Shown: piece after piece, positions 9,861 to 21,803 of the stretch
Layout of the letters: every line of letters begins with the position of its first letter
Position numbering within the stretch: position 1 is the first letter of the stretch
Assembly: GCA_018398765.1 (NCBI GenBank)
Contig: JAHBMJ010003572.1
Location: 12,501-70,547 of the forward strand
DNA from: Chromera velia
Lineage: Eukaryota > Sar > Chromeraceae
Direction of reading: 5' to 3'
Length of the DNA: 58,047 bases
The notes under the pieces: generated by a model
The model's input: only the letters and a program-made list of their open reading frames with translations
Told to the model about the DNA's origin: nothing
Database searches by the model: none
Made by a program: the position numbers and the translations under genes

Positions 9861-12800
9861 TCAGTTGTTTGCAGCTCCCCCTGCCAGTCTGAATGCGCGC
9901 TCGATGTAGGCCAGGAAGTGTGCATCTTGGGGGATCGCAGCTGACTGGTCGAGGATGAAGTCAAACAGTGAGGCTCTGCATGCACATCATATCCAGAGAG
10001 AAAGGGAAAAGGATGCATCTTACTTGTCAATTCAATCATGTGTCAAATTAGAAGTTGTTCCTCTTTATCTGACTGGTCAAGCATGCACCCTTCGATGGAG
10101 GCTCCACAGGCGAAAGAGGGATCGTGACAAATGCATTCCGATCGAGGTGAATGAGCAACGTCACAAAAACCACCAACTCCCCCCACTCCTTCGACTGCCT
10201 CCCACAGTACCCAGATGAACTTCTCCTTTCTGTTCCATTCCTACCTCCTCATCTCCTACTTAGCAACCCAATCTCATATGAATCTACTCATCTACATGGC
10301 ACTCCAGCAATGCGTGCAATGCACTTGACTGCCCATCCCTCCCTCTGTTTGTCTGCTGCCCTTGCTACCTACCTGTTGACTTCCCCAATGGCAGTCTCCT
10401 CTCCCAGGAAGCCCAGGAGGTCCTTCACGGCCTGCTCGTGCGTCCAGCTCTGGTTCTTCACCTTCGGGAGGAGGGAGGGATCGTACACGTCTGCCACTGC
10501 GGAGATGGGGACGGACTCTGCAGAGGGATCCCCAGTGAGGGCCGTCCAGACGTCGTACAGGGCCTGTTCCCTCACGGGGGCCAGGGAGGCGTCTCCTCTC
10601 ACGGCCGCCTTGAAGTCCCAAATGCGCACACGGCCGTCCTGTCAAGGGAAGAGGGAGAAAGAAGGGAAGCGCGTAAGAAAGATATTCAAACCGAACCGAA
10701 ATGAAGGCACACGAGAACACACATACGACCGGCGGACGTGCAGACTGGCAGAAACAACGAGCGAGAGCGAGCCAGCGAGACAGAAACAGAGAGGCAGAAA
10801 AAGAAAGAGCGCACAAGCGAGCGCCTCTACAGCCCCACAGGCATACATGCAGACTGACGTACCTGTGTGACATCGAAAGTGGAGATCAGGCGGTCGATGT
10901 CTGCCTCTCCCAAGCTGGTCACACCCATCTCCCGAATCACCCACCGGAACTCGGAGGGGGAGGCGTACCTGCATCCATCATGACGGACAAGGCACGAGAG
11001 GATGAGAAGAACGGTGCAGGGAAGGACAAGAACGCTTCCATAGAGAAATGCCAACTATCCAGGCAAAGGTGCAAAGTCAAGAGACAACAAAACACAGACA
11101 TAAGCTGCAGACCTCCTCCCTCCAGCCCTCTATCCAACCGTCCAGCCAGATAGGCAGAGGAAAAGGAAGCCGGCAGCCAGGCAGGGGGAACGAGAGAGCG
11201 GAAGAGAATCTGGATGAAGGATAAAGTACAGCGAAAGAGAAAGAAAAAAAGAGGAGAGAAAGCCACATTGAAATAGATTAAAGAAAAAAGGAAAACTTTC
11301 ACCTCACTTACCCTTTCCTTCCCTTATCAGCGTTTCTCACAGACGAGGACAGGGCCCCAAATCCGTTCGCACTTCTCTCGAGAAGATGGTGTCTGATCTT
11401 CTCAAACACAGAGCTCGGCACGGCTCCCGACTGCCCTGCGCCTCCCCCTGCACCGATTCCTGTGGCGAGTGCGAGTCTTCCACTGCCGGTCAGACGGACT
11501 CTGTGAGGGGCCGCGTTCAGTTCCCTCAAGATCGTGTGGAAGGCGTTGAACTCCACTCGACCCCTCTCCTCTCCCGCGAAGGCAAGAAAGAGGGCACGCA
11601 GCTCGTGGAAGGGAAGGCGCACCCCTGCATGGGACGGAGAAAGGGGAGAGAGTAGAGTGAACGGAGAAGATTCTCTGCGTGAACAGACCTCTTGATCTTG
11701 ATTGAATGAGAGTAGAGGAGAATGGCAGCGTGTAATAGTGAGTGAGTGAGTGAGTGAGTGAGTGAGTGATGAGTGAATCTTTACAAGTAAAGAAGGAAAC
11801 AAAGGGAAATAACAAAGAAAGAAGCAATGGAGTGGATGCTTAGAAAGGACGAAGAACATGAGAGAAAAGAAAGAAGATGAAGCCATTCGAAAAAACGAAT
11901 GAGCAAGCGTCGAAAATCAAAGAAAAAAAAAGCATGATCTAATTGCACAAAAAAAATGCATACACCTTCAAGCAACAGAAGAAAATAGAAAGGATGCCTC
12001 AAAGAATGGGACGAGGAACTTGTTTCCAGAACCGGCAGGAAGAAGGACGCAGAAGGAGGACGCAGAAAGAGACGAATCCAGACAACGACGGACCGATCCC
12101 TGTCAGGAAATCTCCGAACTGTTGCAGATCCAGCGAGCCCCTCTCGTCCGAGTCCTTATGGTAGAAGTGCTTGCGTGTGGGCAGAATCACCTGCAGAAAA
12201 AGAACAAAAATTCCATGCGTGCGTCAGTGGAGGACTTCATTCATCGAGAGGAAACGAATCGAATGCACACAGAACAAACTTCTTCTTTTTCAGTTGTCAG
12301 AGTGACACTCCTCTTCTGAACTGATTCCTTTTGTTTTCTCCCTCGACCCATCTCACCTCTGCTCTCAGAGGGGGAGCCAGCATGCGGAGTTTGTCGTAAG
12401 TCTGCACCATGATCTTGTGGAGACGTGTGGCCGTGACCTCCGTGAACTTTCTTTCCAGTCCGAAGCAGGAGACGACCACATTTTCGAACACTGCCTCCTT
12501 CTCCACTGGAGTACACGCAGAGAGCTCCTGCACAACAAGAAGGGGGAGAGCGGACACGTAATTCAAAAGAGAACAAAATGAAAGTCCGAAAAAAAAAAAG
12601 TCGAAAGACGCTCATACAATGCGTTGAAGCGTATCCTACTGAGGGTGTGGCGTGACGAGGTGAGTGGATACGGGGGTGCACAGGAAGATAGAACAGCAGT
12701 CAGATAGACGGGTTGGATCGGAAGCAACAAGAACAAAACAAACGTTACAATGTCAGTCAATAACTACGCGGCGAACCAATGACTCCTCACTTTCTTCTCT

Positions 12801-13407
12801 CGTGTCGAAAAAAAACAAAACTTTCACCAGATACACACACGAATCCTTTCCTCCCCCCTCCCCTTACCTGGAAGAATCCAAAGAAGTCGTCCTTGGAGAC
12901 ATCAGTCTGGCACCCGAGTTCGTCCAGGGAGGCCTCGAACCTTCTCATCACCTCCTCAGGAGAGAGCTCACCCGACCTCTGCCTGGGGTGGCGTGTCGGC
13001 ACAAAGCGCGCCACAAAGTCTCCTCGAGGGATCGAATCCTCACAGCCGAAGGACTCCCAGAGATGCGACACAAGGGAGAACCTTTCGGGAGACAGAGGAA
13101 CCCTCAAAGCTGACATGAACGCGGTCACGGGAACGTCAGTAATTTCAGTACTCCCGGTGAGTGTTCTCAACAGGGCGTTCTGTTCCTGTGAGGTCAAGAA
13201 GAGTCCAGCTCCTCCGAGCATCCTCTCGAATTCCCTCTTGGGCATCGTCTGGCTGCCGCTGGGGGTGAACTTCTGGATGCTCGCACGGATACGAGCGAAG
13301 GATTCAGCTTGCTGAGCGTACAGCTGTTTGTGAAGCTTTTCCACCACGGCGGTTGCGTCGCTTCTCCAGACCTCTGAAGAGGTTTTGTAGCCATTTGTCA
13401 GACGCAT
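9861..13407 (-). CDS. Calcyphosin-like EF-hand protein, tandem modules (7 exons)
   Basis: Seven minus-strand exons splice in phase: 13407-12868, 12527-12357, 12190-12094, 11624-11312, 10968-10863, 10638-10373 and 9975-9861, giving 535 residues from the first ATG of the open frame. The C-terminal half matches the calcyphosin layout: a helix pair near VFEKIRHHLLERSANG, then STFDVTQDGRVRIWDF, then the VYDPSLLPKV and WTHEQAVKDLLGFL segment, and an end reading QSAAIPQDAHFLAYIERAFR. The N-terminal half (residues 1-237) repeats the same order, for example RHPRQRSGELSPEEVMRRFE. EF loops retaining acidic ligands are D250-Q261 (DSDERGSLDLQQ) and D406-D417 (DVTQDGRVRIWD); the others are degenerate. A Ca2+-sensing or structural role, possibly flagellar, follows from the family only. 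The last EF loop appears interrupted at exon 6/7 (GEVNR|ASLF), so a small exon may be missed. Confidence 0.85.
11738..11770. repeat. (GTGA)n microsatellite in EF-hand intron 3
   Basis: About eight copies of gtga lie in the third intron (12093-11625) of the EF-hand gene. Confidence 0.9.
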
Positions 13408-14916
13408 GATGATGGTTTGGTGCTTCGGCAGTCACGAGAGATGATCGAGTCCAAACGGAAAACGGAAAGTGCCAAACAACACCCGCAGTCTGACGGAGCA
13501 AGAGAAGCTTGGAAAATGCTCTTTTCGTGCCAGCGAAGGTTCAACTTGTACTCAAGCACGCAGGATGTTGGTGCCTTTTGATACACACTCTCTCAAGCTT
13601 GATCGGGTTCCAGCAGCCCCCTCATGCTCCATTCAGGATCGTCCATGCAGGCTCAGTTGAATATATATATATATATATATATATAATAATCTGTACATGC
13701 ATAGTTTATAGTTTATAGCATGCATGTGCACTTAATTTTCGCATGTATACGAGAGTCGGCGCGCGCATCGCGCGCTGAAGAATTTCGGACTAGGTGTAGC
13801 TGTATAATATACGGACGTACGAACGGATCGAGTATTTCGAGGCGTATACACAAACGTTGTGTCAAGTTAATTTATTAATAATTGTGTTCTGCATGGCGAT
13901 CCGGCCCGCGGCCTTCCAATATGATCGGCCCGCCCGCGGGGTGCATGCATGCATGCATGGACCCGGCCCGCGGCCTGCGGTCCCCGCGCGCGCGTATACG
14001 CAGCGCTGTACGCATTAATTCAGATTATTAATTGTCTGACCTTAATTCATTGCAACATGCATGCAGGTGACGACCTGTTTGGCTCAAACACCAGCTGTGC
14101 TATGGACATAGATAGACACAGACCGCCAGCGGTTAGGAAGAAAAAGCTGGCAGACTCGCCAAAGACCTTGCCCGAAGCGGCCAGAAGTCCATCTTGATGT
14201 TGCAAAAGCTACAAATGTCTCCCGCTGGCTCTGAGGTTCGAAACGCCGGAAGCCGGATCAAAATGGAATGGACCGTCAGGGTTGAGATTGATACGTAACC
14301 AATCGGAATTTGAAAGGCGTCTACAAGCGGCCTTGTCTTCCATGCCGTGTTTCTGTCCGCTTCCAGAAGCTTTCTTTCGCTTTCCTTTCTGTTCGTAGAG
14401 TCAGACGCTTCTGTTGGGAAAGGGCTTCGATTGGCGTTCTCGACAGTGATCTGAGTAAGCTGCCGGCTAGTTTCTGCTCTCTGTTGTGACCTTTTCTATC
14501 TTGTGTGCTTCCTCTTGGGCTGGTTGGTTGCTTTGTACTGCGTCAAAGCCTTGTCTTCTCGATTCACGAGGATGACATGTATTCAGATTAATTCAGATAT
14601 ATAGGTGGTTCGTCCGCGTTCGTCCGCCCGCGCGCATACATAACATCCTGCTCGGTGAGTCCTCATGTCTCGTTTTTCAAACCCACGGTTGAGCATCAAC
14701 AGATCTGTGGTATCAGTGTTGTTCAGAGAACGTGTACGTCTGTCTATGTGTGCATATGTTTCTTCATCACTCCGTATCGCTTCCAATTAATTGTACGTGG
14801 CGCTTCACCGATCCTGTCCGGTTTCATTGCGTTTCACTGTCAAAGATCCCTTCGATCATTCATGGGGTAAGGAGGACAGTCTCTCTCTCTCCCTTTTTTT
14901 CTCTTTCTCTTTCTCT

Positions 14917-14949
<33 letters not shown>

Positions 14950-15000
14950 CCATCATTTCCTCCCTCGCTCGTTCTGGATCCCATTGAGAAGAAAAGAAAT
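13408..15000. other. Intergenic; TA repeat, GC-rich island, TC repeat
   Basis: No gene can be supported. A (TA)n run occupies about 13660-13684. Between 13750 and 14000 lies a GC-rich stretch with gcgcgcg and tgcatgcatgcatgcatg runs and three ggcccgcgg copies. A possible short exon (about 14067-14196, DDLFGSNTSCAMDIDRHRPP, ending at a stop) follows a cag acceptor, but nothing supports it further. A (TC)n tract lies at about 14881-14951. Confidence 0.4.
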
Positions 15001-15053
15001 TTAAACAGTTTTTGGTGTCTTGTCTCTGCTCTTTGTATTGCAGCTCCGTGAGA

Positions 15054-15233
15054 ATGCCCCCAAAAAGGTTTTTAAAAAATGATCCAATCGTTGGAAAGAA
15101 GATGTGTTTGGTTGAGGCACTGGATGAACTAGACTTAGATAAATGTCCACTACGTGCAGCTCCCCTTCATGCACGGTATGTTGAGTTGAATAGGCAGTCA
15201 GATGTGTATTTTACAGATCACTGGCATGGCTAA
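15054..15233 (+). CDS. Small ORF, 59 residues, unrecognised
   Basis: An ATG shortly after a cag (about 15043) opens MPPKRFLKNDPIVGKKMCLV, with balanced charged and hydrophobic residues to a TAA after DHWHG. A second frame just downstream (about 15233-15418) encodes a hydrophobic stretch (MATLLLPSLLFLLLPPVL) and then an acidic, Lys/Glu-rich tail ending EEKEEDEDKT. They could be two exons of one small membrane protein or chance frames. No homology is recognised. Confidence 0.22.
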   Translation: MPPKRFLKNDPIVGKKMCLVEALDELDLDKCPLRAAPLHARYVELNRQSDVYFTDHWHG

Positions 15234-15417
15234 TGATAATTCTAGACAAATCCACCGTCTCTCCCATGGCTACCCTCTTGCTCCCGTCTTTGCTCTTTTT
15301 ACTCTTGCCTCCAGTGCTCAAAAATTGTCCCTGCCGCGTTGTTGACGACACGATTGCTCCAAAAGCAGAACCCCCAAACCGTCCTGAAGAAAAAGAAGAA
15401 GACGAAGATAAAACGTA

Positions 15418-15570
15418 GAATTAATACACACTAAAATATGTAATAATGCATTCTTAAAAGTGATAGTTTGAATTAATGCACACTAAAGTGTGTACTTAAT
15501 GCATTCCTAACAATGATAGTTTGAATTAATGCACACAAAAGTATGTACTAATTCATTCATCAAAATTCTA
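15418..15570. repeat. ~53-nt tandem repeat, about 3 copies
   Basis: Three successive units start gaattaat(a/g)cacac at 15418, 15470 and 15523. They carry aaa(g/a)t(g/a)tgtac, aatgcattc and aatgatagttt in the same order. The third copy diverges after about 45 nt. The surrounding AT-rich DNA (to 15900) shows nothing else. Confidence 0.8.
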
Positions 15571-15599
15571 TTAAAATGTGTAACAAAATAATGTATAAC

Positions 15600-18500
15600 A
15601 AAATATTTTAAAAAAAGTGATTGTGTAACCCTACAGGATTGGTGTAATAGAGAGTAAAAGGCTACTAAAAGCTGCAAACCTCCGTCAAACAGCAGTAGTA
15701 AACGCTCTCTTAATTACGTTTTATATCAGGATATGATTAGATATTTAATATTTAATTAATATATCTGCCTAGATATCTGCATGGTTTGAAAAAAAATTAA
15801 TTAAATTAGATTTTTTTCTAGCTTTTTTCGATCTCCCGAGTCTCACAGATTTACGCCATAAAAAATTGTTGCTAGAATTGTTGAATGAAGAATTTTTCCT
15901 AAGTTTGAAGCGAGCTCGGTCAGCACGACAGGAAAGGAGGTGGCACAAAGGCCCTAGCCCCTACAGCGCTCGACACAGCATGATGTGTCAGGGAAGAGAG
16001 GCGTGAATCCTTTCTGCGTGTGCTGCCTCGGAGGCGGGTATAGTGCGAACGAATCAGCCAAAAAAAGAATTTTAAAAGGACAGGCATCATCAAGTGAAAG
16101 GAAAAGAACGGAGGAGAGACAGACTGTGTGCGTAGAACGCGATGGATCTCTTCGACTGGAGCTTCGTCAGTTTGCGATCTCACTGTACGTCTTTGTCTTT
16201 CAAGACGGGTCTTGCGCTTTTCTTTTGTGTCAGCTTTTCATTCTTTTCTTTCTCTCTTTCTCACCCCTCAGTCTTTTCTCCTGGTCTCCTCTCTCTCTTT
16301 GTTCCCCCACTTGTTGCTCGAAGAGGGGATGCAACCATTCGAGATTTGGATCTACAGACGGCCTTGAGAGACTCCGGCGGTGTACCTTCTTTCTCCCAGA
16401 CTGCCAAGAGGCAGAAATGCATCTCGATCCGAAATTTGGAGAGAGAGCGCTTGATTGGTTGGATGATCGGTCGGCTTGATATAGGGAAAGGAGAAGAAGA
16501 GAAAGAAGCGACGGTCTATGCCTCAAGCTAGAAGGCCTTCACTTCATTCATCAGTCGGACAGGAAGCGAGGCGGCCGATCAGATGAAGGACTCGTTTTAG
16601 GTGCTAGATGCAGACAACGCTATACGCAAAAAAGAAAAGAGCGACCAGACGCCCAGCGCCCTTCTACTTGAATCGGTTGCACGCCATTGAAGGAAGGACT
16701 GTCTCAATGAAACAAACAAACAAACAAACGAAGCGTGCGGATTTGGGCCGCATGGGGAAGAACTCAGTCCGAGGAAAGAAAAGAAAGGACACGCACCTGC
16801 CCCTACACACCCCATCTCGCTTACCGAATTCTGCATCGTCTTTTCCATGTGCTTTGCTCACTTTTTGCCTGAGAGTCCGATATGCCCCGCCGCCGCTGAC
16901 ACAGCCCGAAGAGAACGAAAGCGATGGAAGGAATCAGAGATGGAGAGAAGGATCATTCATTCTCCCCTCTCTTCTTCGTCCCCTTCTTTTCCCTTTCCTC
17001 GACCTCATTTCTTTCCTCTACTTTTTCGATTCTTTTCTCTGTGCGTGTCTCTCTTTGCTCTAGGGGCAGAAGGAAAAATATTTACAGAAAGGTTCAGAAA
17101 TGGACCTCTGAACAAGTCTTGAGACGAAGACATCCTTTCTTAGCCGTCATGCTTCCTCTTTCTTCTCTTCTCTCTTTGCGCGTCTGTCTGCCCGTCTTAC
17201 TGTCATTGGCCAGAGGGATTTCTGACTGGCCTTACGATAAAATGTTCGTTCGAAGACAAACAAAGACGAGCAAACCAGCATTAGCAAAGAGAGAGAGAGC
17301 CATGCCCAACACCGAAGAGCACGTCGGAGGACATCTAAACGCATTGTCTCGTCTAGTCTGCATGAGGCTTCTGCACAAGCTGTTGTGGCTTCGTCATGTT
17401 CTGTTCTTCTTTTTCTTCTTGTTCCTGTTGTTGTGATAGTTCTTGCTGTTGATCTATACAAAGGCAAAAATTTTGGAGAGGCAGAAGGAGAGGAGCAATG
17501 ACAGCTTTGAGGGAACCAAAAGACAAAGAATCGAAGATCTTGTCTCCTTCCGGATGGAGTGAGAGACTCTCTGTCTGACTTAATTTCTTCCTTCCCCCGG
17601 GGTCCTGTACCCCATTCTCTCTTCTGCGATGATTACCCAAAGGAATTGCAATCTTCTTTTATTCCTCGTTCTTTCTTCATCCCTCATTCTGTCTATCTCA
17701 CTCGATCGAATGAATTCTCACAGAGGGCTTCCCCTTCCCCTTCAAGCTCTCGTGCAGGCGCGCGACGGCCAAACGAAAAAAGTATCAGAGAAATGGACAA
17801 AGACACAAAGAACAAAGAAAGCCACTCTACAAGAGCAGGTATTTTTTTGTTTTGAATTTTTGCTTTTTCTTCCATTCTTTTTGGAAATGAAGACTAGCTG
17901 GCGCGTCGGCGTTGCATCGGTTGACTGGATGGGGAGCGCAACAAGAGAATACTGAATCGAGTTCATAATATTATTATTTCAACCATCTACAAACAAGTCA
18001 ACAATCAGCGCAAAGCTTCCAGAGACAGATACACCCACCCACTAAGGGCAAGGCAGTTTGTTCTGCAGTCAGGGGGGAACGCGATCCCACCCTGCCTGTC
18101 AGAGAAAGTGTCGCAAAAAGAGCCGGGTGAGAAGAACACCCATCGTATGGTTGCGCTCTCTTCTCCTTTGTTTTTCTCTCTTCCCTCCAATCGACTCATT
18201 CTCCTTTCTGCCAGTCAAAAATGTGCAGTGCCTCCTTGCGTGTAAGTCTGGGAGTGTGTGAGGCAGCGAAAAGGACGGGGCGTACGGAAAGAAGTTTATG
18301 CACGCAATCGAATCATGGCAGGAGGATGGGAGGAGGTAGAGAGCCAATGGACCACTCCACGCTGACTGATGCATGTGTTTAATGGAACAAACACCCCGAC
18401 AAAGAGGTGAAAAAGTAAAAAGGCAAATAGAGAAAACGCTGAGCAATGAAAGAATTACAAGAGCATATCAATAGTGCTAGAACAATCTCCGCCCAGTCTC

Positions 18501-21500
18501 TTCTCTTCTCGCCTGAGAGCACCCCTCTTCGCTGCCAGCGTCTCAGCATCGAAGCAGAGCAAAGACAGACTGCAGCTACGAAACGACTGAAGGGACCCCG
18601 CAAAGAGAGCAAGCAAGATAGAGGGAGAACGAGCGACAAAATGTGTAAGTTGGAGAAGGCACAAAGAAGCGAGAGACAAGACAGAGAGAAAGAAAGCCCT
18701 TCGTGCAGGGTGTCAGAAACGACCCAGACGGACACGGGCGGTAGGAAACAGGCCAAAGTGTGTTGCAAGCCGTTCATTGCATTCTTTACGCTAAAAGCAC
18801 ATGATCGAAAGAACAGAGAACAAATTGTGCAAAAAAGCATCTGGAATGAACGGACCCGACGAAAGATCACGAGTGCATTCTGTATGCATACATGCATGAT
18901 CACCCGGCCGAAAACGACTAAAACATACACGCGCATGCAGAAAAATGCCACGAAGGCTCTGTCAGGCTATCAACATCTCCCCGAAGGACCGGGAGGCTCG
19001 TAGCTACCCTCAATTAAATCCACAACGTCCATCCATGCGCATGCAGTTTCCCTGCATGAGCATGCAAAAGCATAGATCTACATGCTGACGCCCACCTCTT
19101 CTCTTCTCTTCTCGTGCTGACACCCTCCCGGGCGGACCTCCATCCTCCTGCGTGTCCCCACGAAGGGAAGGGAAAAATCTATACCGACAACGAGAAGGAA
19201 GAAAAAGGAGGGCCAGGCAGATCGACAGAGCGTAGACTTACAGACAAACAAATTTTTTGCCGCACTGCACCCAGAGCGGAGATAATGGAGGAAAAGGCGG
19301 AGAGGAGAATATCTAAAGAGATGAACGGAGGTATCTGAACTTGTTTCTTTCTACGTCCCCTCGTCTCTCTCTCTCTCTCTCTCTCTTCCTTTTTTTTTGC
19401 ATTTCGAATTCAGTTCTTTTCTCTCTCAAGCACATGCATTCTCGTATGACGGAAGGAAATGGTATGTTTGATCGATTACAGCCATGTTTGTTTTTCGTGG
19501 TCCACCCGGACTGCTTTCTTTCTCTTTTAGGGAAGGGCTCACACTTCCTCTACCCAAGGGAAGGGCCTCTTTTTGTCAACAACCGAAGTGTCCATCCCCA
19601 TCCCGAACTCAGACCAAACAGTACAAGGATGCAAAAACGAACACACACTCCCAATGGGTGTGTACAGGACAGAATCATGACACGCTGCGTGAGGACAACC
19701 GAAGAAAAGAGACATTCGGCCCGTTTGTCTTCTGTCTCTTCTCTGCCATGCGCGTGACTCCTCTGCCCCCTTTCCCCTTTCAGGACAGGACAGGCCAGTA
19801 CTGCATTTGCCTTCTTTCTTTTGCTCTTGCACCGTCTTCAAGCCCATTGAAACACACACACAGTGGAGGGGGGTCAAGAGGATGAGAGGAGAGCAGAAAA
19901 GAAAAGCAGGAGCACAGGTTCTCTATTTACAAAAGAGACGGAAAGTGTGTGAAGAAAGACAGTCGCATGGATGTTGAAAGAACGAAGGAGAGGGGGACCA
20001 ATGCAGAACGAGAGCGTTTCGCTCTCCTTCTGCGTCTTCAGACAGACAGGCCGACAGACGGGGAATCAGAAGGAGAGGACATACACGCAGGAGGGGGCAA
20101 AAGAAGGAAGGAAGGAAGGAAGGAAGGACGGACATTGTCATCTTTGCGGACGGGCAATTCGTTGCTTCCGAAGATTCGAATGCAAATCCCAACAGAAGAG
20201 GAGGCAAGGCAAGGCAAGGCATGACAGAGGAGTACACTTTTTTCTCAGCGCACCCATATTTGATTTTCATCAACTACTTGAAGATCTTATGTGACCGTTT
20301 TCTGCTTCTCCTCGGACGGGCAGAGAGCCCAGAGAGGGATAGCCGACTCTGACTTTCTGCTTGCTCTTCGTTTGACCTTCTCTGTCTGTCTCTCTGTCTT
20401 ATCTCTCTTGCACCCACGTGAGGCGGATAGTCACCGGCAGCACGTCTTGTCTGTCTCCCAGCTTTTCGTTTGTTTTTTTTGTCTACCTCGTGAAGCAACG
20501 AATCCCCCCCGCCCCCTCTGTCTGTCTGTCTGTTTGCCTGCGTCTAAGAGAGCGGACGGATGGATTTTCTCTTGCAACGAAAAAAGGAAGGTCCGCCTTG
20601 CTTCCGCAATGAGAAAGGAAGGACCTTCAACAGGCGAGAGGCGGAAGAGAAGAAAAGACGGGGAGAAAGAAGACAAAAAGAAGGAAGGAAAGGGGGGGGG
20701 AAGCCAAGATGAATCAGAGAAAGAAGGATTGATCCGCCACTCCCCATGCAGACACTCACTTGTTGTGTGTGTGGTGAATTGAATTTCACTGTAGTTGAGG
20801 AAGGGGCAATCTATCATGAAGAGAAGAAGAGGGACAGACGGGGGTTGCAGAAGAGGAGACTCAGACACAGACAGTCAAGAGGGGGCCACAGAAGGAAATG
20901 CAGGACGAGGGGGCGGCAGCAGCACCAGGAAAAGGAGATTCAACGATTTCACGTTGCAGGGCGAAGCAAAGTGCTCACGGCAGGAAGGGGGAGCGCTGAA
21001 GGAAGGAAAGGAGGAGGGGAGGGCAAGAGAGAGAGACAGGTCTTTTTGGATGAAAGGAACAGTCAGTCGGGGCCTCTCGCTTTCAAACAATTTCTCTACA
21101 CATCGCGGGGCCCTCCTGTCTGTTGTTGGCTTTCCTTTACACGACCTTTTTCTCTCTTCCCATGTTGCCCTCGGGGGGCAAGAGTCTCAAAGGAGGGCAG
21201 CGACTGACGGAGGACGGAAGGAAGAAAAGAAAAGAGACATGCTGTGACACCGTATCAGGCGTCTTTCTTCTCTCGCAATTTCTTTTTACCCTTTGTTCGC
21301 CTTTTCGCGTGGTCGGCAACCTCTGTCTTCTCTTTTTCTCTTGGGCTGTACAAGACCAACCTGCCTGTCAAGACAAACGGCCGGCGGAACTCTCCTTTCT
21401 TTCCTTTTCTGTTTCCCCCCCCTCCGATGCTTCCCAACAATGCAAGAACTTCGATCGTACGTACGTACTTACTTCTACAGATGAGTGAGTGGGGCGCGCT

Positions 21501-21800
21501 GTCGGGCATTTTTGCCTAGACAGTAGGAACGTCATTCTGTGAATGCAAGAACAAGAGGCGACAGAAGGCCGAGAAAGTATCCCCTTAACCTTTCTGCATT
21601 CACCCATTCTCACACCGTCTCCGCGCGGTCCCTCTCTACATCATTTTCGTGGTCCCGTGCTTATCTGACCGTCTAACTGCATACTGTCTGTCTCACAAGT
21701 CTTTCTTTCTTCTTGCCTTCACTTCATTGCGTTTGTCTCAGCACGAACCCTCTCGTCTGAGTTTGGAACGTTTACACGCACCACACTCCCGCTTGTCTTC
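15600..21800. other. Long gene-poor interval upstream of CCCH 3' end
   Basis: Alternating pyrimidine-rich and purine-rich DNA yields many Ser/Leu or Arg/Lys/Glu ORFs on both strands, none with recognisable domains or consistent splice phase. A stretch near 15985-16480 on the plus strand has somewhat more balanced composition (MDLFDWSFVSLRSH at 16142) but I could not extend it. Short repeats include (AAAC)n near 16708-16728 and (GGAA)n near 20103-20126. The part next to 21804 presumably includes the 3' untranslated region of the minus-strand zinc-finger gene. Confidence 0.4.
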
Positions 21801-21803
21801 TGT

